A program made the position numbers and the translations under genes. DNA of 7,782 nucleotides from an uncultured Bacteroidales bacterium (GTDB lineage Bacteria > Bacteroidota > Bacteroidia > Bacteroidales > WCHB1-69): positions 1 through 7,782 of the forward strand of contig CAMJPH010000092.1 in the NCBI GenBank assembly GCA_946407715.1, given 5' to 3'. This document shows, one piece after another, positions 5,218 through 7,782 of the stretch. The notes beneath the pieces are model-generated. The model saw only the letters and a list, made by a program, of their open reading frames with translations, did no database searches and had not been told where the DNA came from. The number at the start of each line of letters is the position of its first letter. Within the stretch, counting starts at the first letter, position 1.

Positions 5218-6066
5218 ATGGAGTACATCAAATTATCGAATGGGGTTGAGATGCCTCAATTGGGCTATGGCGTTTATCAGGTAACGCCTGAAGAGTGTGA
5301 ACGTTGCGTGAGTGACGCGCTGAGCGTGGGTTATCGGATGATCGACACGGCGCAGGCTTACGCCAACGAAGAGGGCGTGGGAAACGCAGTAAAAAAGAGC
5401 GGGATTGCCCGCGACGAGATCTTCATTGTGTCGAAAATCTGGATTTCGAACTATGGTTACGAGAAGGCGAAAGCCAGCATCGACGAGAGTCTGCGCAAAC
5501 TGCAGACGGAGTACATCGACCTGATGCTGCTGCACCAACCCTTTTGCGACCGCTACGGGGCGTATCGCGCATTGGAGGAAGCCTACCGCGAGGGCAAGCT
5601 GCGCGCCATTGGCGTGAGCAACTTCTATCCCGACCACCTCATCGACTTGGCTTCGAACGTGGAGGTGAAGCCTATGGTGAACCAAGTGGAGACCCACGTG
5701 TTCGACCAGCAGGTGGAAGCCCAAAAGTATATGGATGAACTCGACTGCCGCATCATGTCGTGGGGACCCCTGGCCGAAGGACGCAACGGCTTCTTTACCA
5801 ACGAATTGCTTGGCGAGATTGGCAAGAAGTACGGGAAGAGCATTCCGCAGGTGGCTTTGCGCTGGCTGCTACAGCGCGGGGTCATCATCATCCCGAAATC
5901 AACGCACAAAGAACGCATGGCCGAAAACCTCAACATCTTCGATTTCGAGCTCACCGCCGACGATATGGCGCAGATCCAGACACTTGACACAGGCAAGAGT
6001 CTCTTCTTCGACCACCACGATGCCGAGGTGACCAAGATGTTCATGGGATGGAGAGGTTTGGTATAA
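5218..6066 (+). CDS. Aldo/keto reductase
   Basis: This 282-residue cytoplasmic enzyme of the AKR superfamily (NAD(P)H-dependent reduction of aldehydes or ketones to alcohols) has a single (beta/alpha)8 domain. The catalytic tetrad is complete: Asp43 and Tyr48 (MIDTAQAYANEEGVG), Lys73 (VSKIW) and His106 (LLHQPF). GVSNFYPDHL (132-141) and the cofactor-binding IIIPKSTHKERMAEN (223-237) match family signatures. The frame can be extended upstream to a GTG at 5197, but that lies in the heptamer array. The ATG at 5218 gives the canonical MEYIKLSNGVEMPQLGYGVY start. It is the second gene of the operon. The most similar characterised group would be 2,5-diketogluconate/prostaglandin-type AKRs, but the substrate cannot be assigned. 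Confidence 0.95.
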   Translation: MEYIKLSNGVEMPQLGYGVYQVTPEECERCVSDALSVGYRMIDTAQAYANEEGVGNAVKKSGIARDEIFIVSKIWISNYGYEKAKASIDESLRKLQTEYIDLMLLHQPFCDRYGAYRALEEAYREGKLRAIGVSNFYPDHLIDLASNVEVKPMVNQVETHVFDQQVEAQKYMDELDCRIMSWGPLAEGRNGFFTNELLGEIGKKYGKSIPQVALRWLLQRGVIIIPKSTHKERMAENLNIFDFELTADDMAQIQTLDTGKSLFFDHHDAEVTKMFMGWRGLV

Positions 6067-6101
6067 AACAATTGTAAAACGAACAACAAAAAACAAATAC
6101 A

Positions 6102-7082
6102 ATGAAAAGAATCGCATTTTTCGCCGTTGCAGTGCTCGTGCTGCTCGGCTGTCAACCGAAAGAGGAAATCTTCGCACAGCAACCCCAGGGTTCGGTGGTC
6201 TATATGACCAAGGAAATCACCCCCGAAGCATTGATCAATATCTATAAAGCGCTTGGTGTGCCGGCAGAAGGCCGCGTGGCCGTGAAAATCTCCACCGGCG
6301 AGGCCGGCAACAACAACCACCTGAAGGCCGAGCTCATCGGGCCGCTGGTACAACTGGTAAACGGCAAGATTGTGGAATGCAACACCGCATACGCCGGCAG
6401 CCGTATGAACACCGAAGATCACCTGAAAGTCATCGAGGCTCACGGTTTCAACACCATTGGCGGTGTGGACATCATGGATGCCGACGGCGAAATCAAAATC
6501 CCCGTGCGCGACACCACCTACATGCGCTACAACATCGTAGGCAAGAACCTTCAAAATTACGACTTCATGATCAACCTCGCCCACTTCAAGGGCCATCAGA
6601 TGGGCGGCTTCGGCGGTGTGCTGAAGAACGCCAGCATCGGCGTGGCCTCGCGCAACGGAAAGACCTACATCCACACCAACGGACAAATCGAGGACTACAC
6701 CCACCTCTGGGAATACATCCAGCCGCAGAATCAGGACAAGTTCCTCGAGTGTATGGCCACCGCCGCCGCTGCGGTACACGACTACTTCAAGGGCAAAGTC
6801 CTCTACATCGCTGTGTTGAACAATATGAGCATCGACTGCGACTGCAATGGCAACCCCACTCCCGTAGCGCTGAAGGACATCGGCATATTGGCCAGCACGG
6901 ATCCTGTGGCGCTTGACCAAGCCTGTATCGATCTCGTCCTCGGTCAGGAGCAGAGTGCCGACAACGATGTGGCCTCTATGAAAGAGCGCATCGAGAGCCG
7001 TCACGGAATTCACACCGTTGAACATGCTGAGAAGATCGGGCTCGGCAGCCGCAAATACACCATCGTCAGCATCGACAAATAA
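6102..7082 (+). CDS. DUF362 family lipoprotein
   Basis: This is a 326-residue protein of the DUF362 (uncharacterised Fe-S centre-like, COG2768) family. A lipoprotein signal peptide (MKRIAFFAVAVLVLLGC, Cys17) directs it to the cell envelope. The residues after Cys17, QPKEE, include a K-acidic-acidic pattern resembling Bacteroidetes lipoprotein surface-export signals. Family motifs are HFKGHQMGGFGGVLKNASIG (161-180) and SIDCDCNGNP with Cys246 and Cys248, followed by DIGILASTDPVALDQAC (259-275). No ferredoxin-type four-cysteine cluster is present. It sits 35 nt after the aldo/keto reductase and 12 nt before the flavodoxin gene, so it is probably co-transcribed. A redox or metal-linked role is suggested by family and neighbours but not proven. 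Confidence 0.9.
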   Translation: MKRIAFFAVAVLVLLGCQPKEEIFAQQPQGSVVYMTKEITPEALINIYKALGVPAEGRVAVKISTGEAGNNNHLKAELIGPLVQLVNGKIVECNTAYAGSRMNTEDHLKVIEAHGFNTIGGVDIMDADGEIKIPVRDTTYMRYNIVGKNLQNYDFMINLAHFKGHQMGGFGGVLKNASIGVASRNGKTYIHTNGQIEDYTHLWEYIQPQNQDKFLECMATAAAAVHDYFKGKVLYIAVLNNMSIDCDCNGNPTPVALKDIGILASTDPVALDQACIDLVLGQEQSADNDVASMKERIESRHGIHTVEHAEKIGLGSRKYTIVSIDK

Positions 7083-7094
7083 AACAATACGACA

Positions 7095-7736
7095 ATGAAA
7101 ATCAAAAACATCCTCGTCGCAGTCCTCGCCGTGGTTTTGGCTACTGGCTGTAACGGACAGAACAAAAACAACGCAGAGACGCGCCGTGGCACGTCTCTAC
7201 AGAACGAACAAACATCAAATTCCGGAAATATGAGCAAATCCATCGTCATTTTCTTCTCCCACGCGGGGGACAACTATTCCGTCGGCGTCATCGACACGGG
7301 CAACACCAAGATCGTGGCCGACTACATCAGTGAAATCACGGGCGCCGACCAGTTCGAGATCGTCACCCACAAATACGACGGCATGGCCTACACACCGCTC
7401 ATCGAGCTGGCCAAGAAGGAGGCCGCCGCGGGCGAACTGCCGCCTTACGAGGGCGCTGCTCCCGACCTCAGCGGTTACGACACCGTCTTCATCGGCGGTC
7501 CTGTGTGGTGGGGCACCTACCCGCAGGTGATGTTCACGCTGTTCAAGGACATCAACCTCGACGGCAAGACCGTCATCCCCTTCACCACCCACGAAGGCAG
7601 CGGCCTGGCTTCCTGCGCCAGCGACGTGCGCAAAGCCTTCCCGAAGGCCAACATCACGGGCGAGTTCAGCATCTACGGTCACGAGGTGCGAAGCGGCAAG
7701 GCGAAGGTGGAGCGGTGGCTGAAAGGACTGAAATAA
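7095..7736 (+). CDS. Flavodoxin-family lipoprotein
   Basis: This 213-residue protein has a lipoprotein signal peptide (MKIKNILVAVLAVVLATGC, Cys19), a polar linker of about 27 residues, and a flavodoxin domain from about 47 to the end. Domain features are VIFFSHAGDNYSVG with the FMN-phosphate-loop region near 50-72 (ending TGNTKIVADYI), VFIGGPVWWGTYPQ (131-144) as an FMN-contact loop, and PFTTHEGSG (162-170). It would be an FMN-binding electron carrier or quinone/flavin reductase tethered outside the cytoplasmic membrane. The start at 7095 is favoured by the signal peptide and the 12 nt operonic gap. An internal ATG at 7230 (MSKSIVIFF) sits exactly at the domain boundary and could give a cytoplasmic form. 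Part of the linker is encoded by a palindromic repeat (7175-7198). Confidence 0.9.
   Translation: MKIKNILVAVLAVVLATGCNGQNKNNAETRRGTSLQNEQTSNSGNMSKSIVIFFSHAGDNYSVGVIDTGNTKIVADYISEITGADQFEIVTHKYDGMAYTPLIELAKKEAAAGELPPYEGAAPDLSGYDTVFIGGPVWWGTYPQVMFTLFKDINLDGKTVIPFTTHEGSGLASCASDVRKAFPKANITGEFSIYGHEVRSGKAKVERWLKGLK
7175..7198. repeat. Palindromic REP-like element inside a coding region
   Basis: AGAGACG at 7175 pairs with CGTCTCT ending at 7198. The arms continue to 11 bp with one mismatch around a GT centre (CGCC-GT-GGCA). The element lies in frame in the flavodoxin gene and encodes residues 27-35 (AETRRGTSL) of the linker between lipobox and domain. Palindromes beginning AGAGACG are, to my knowledge, common dispersed repeats in Bacteroidetes; this needs a genome count. 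Confidence 0.6.
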
Positions 7737-7782
7737 GAATCGTTTTAGTGTTATAAAGAATCCGTAATTCAAGTAAAGTCTT
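7737..7782. other. Downstream end, nothing recognised
   Basis: The 46 bp after the flavodoxin stop show no hairpin with a T-run and no gene start. The operon may continue beyond the window. Confidence 0.5.

Noticed and set aside
5625..7025. Long minus-strand open frame of 466 codons
   Set aside because: It is antisense to two well-supported genes, is rich in His/Val from the GC-rich complement, and has no recognisable domain.
7215..7772. Minus-strand open frame of 185 codons
   Set aside because: It is antisense to the flavodoxin gene and is composed of low-information His/Val/Gly-rich sequence.

Overview
The window looks like chromosome of a member of the Bacteroidales (Bacteroides/Prevotella/Porphyromonas-like). 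The evidence is repeated TAnnTTTG promoter elements followed by GCCCC or GCGCC, the lack of Shine-Dalgarno leaders, several Bacteroidetes-type lipoproteins, and a GTGAWTN heptamer array of the kind seen in this phylum. The genus cannot be fixed from this window.

Layout: (i) 1-85, the start of a minus-strand lipoprotein gene cut by the window edge. (ii) 86-285, an intergenic stretch with a promoter, a possible terminator and a palindrome-rich repeat. (iii) 286-1104 (-), an AraC-family regulator. (iv) 1250-4221, a complete AT-rich Type II restriction-modification cassette: a gamma-type N6-adenine methyltransferase (+), a convergent PD-(D/E)XK-type endonuclease (-), and a small C-protein-like XRE controller (-) immediately upstream of the endonuclease. 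(v) 4222-4614, noncoding DNA with the controller operator and the promoter of the next operon. (vi) 4615-7736 (+), a four-gene operon: hexapeptide-repeat O-acetyltransferase, aldo/keto reductase, DUF362 lipoprotein and flavodoxin lipoprotein.

The main observation is that the RM cassette lies between two copies of a ~80 bp promoter/operator sequence (1142-1224 and 4485-4560). Both carry GTGAAA half-sites exactly 21 bp apart and TATTTTTGCCCC. The right copy precedes the acetyltransferase operon. The left copy sits between the AraC gene and the methyltransferase start. The simplest reading is that the AraC gene originally faced the redox operon divergently, and that the RM cassette entered the shared intergenic region with a long target duplication. 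The methyltransferase would then sit behind a copy of the AraC-responsive promoter. The base composition agrees: 17 of 60 bases are G/C at 1441-1500, against 41 of 60 at 4861-4920.

The controller/endonuclease pair has its own promoter, with a 33 bp dyad made of two C-box-like sites around the -33 region and a predicted almost leaderless transcript. This fits delayed endonuclease expression. The redox operon probably reduces or detoxifies carbonyl- or quinone-type compounds, but its substrate cannot be read from the sequence.
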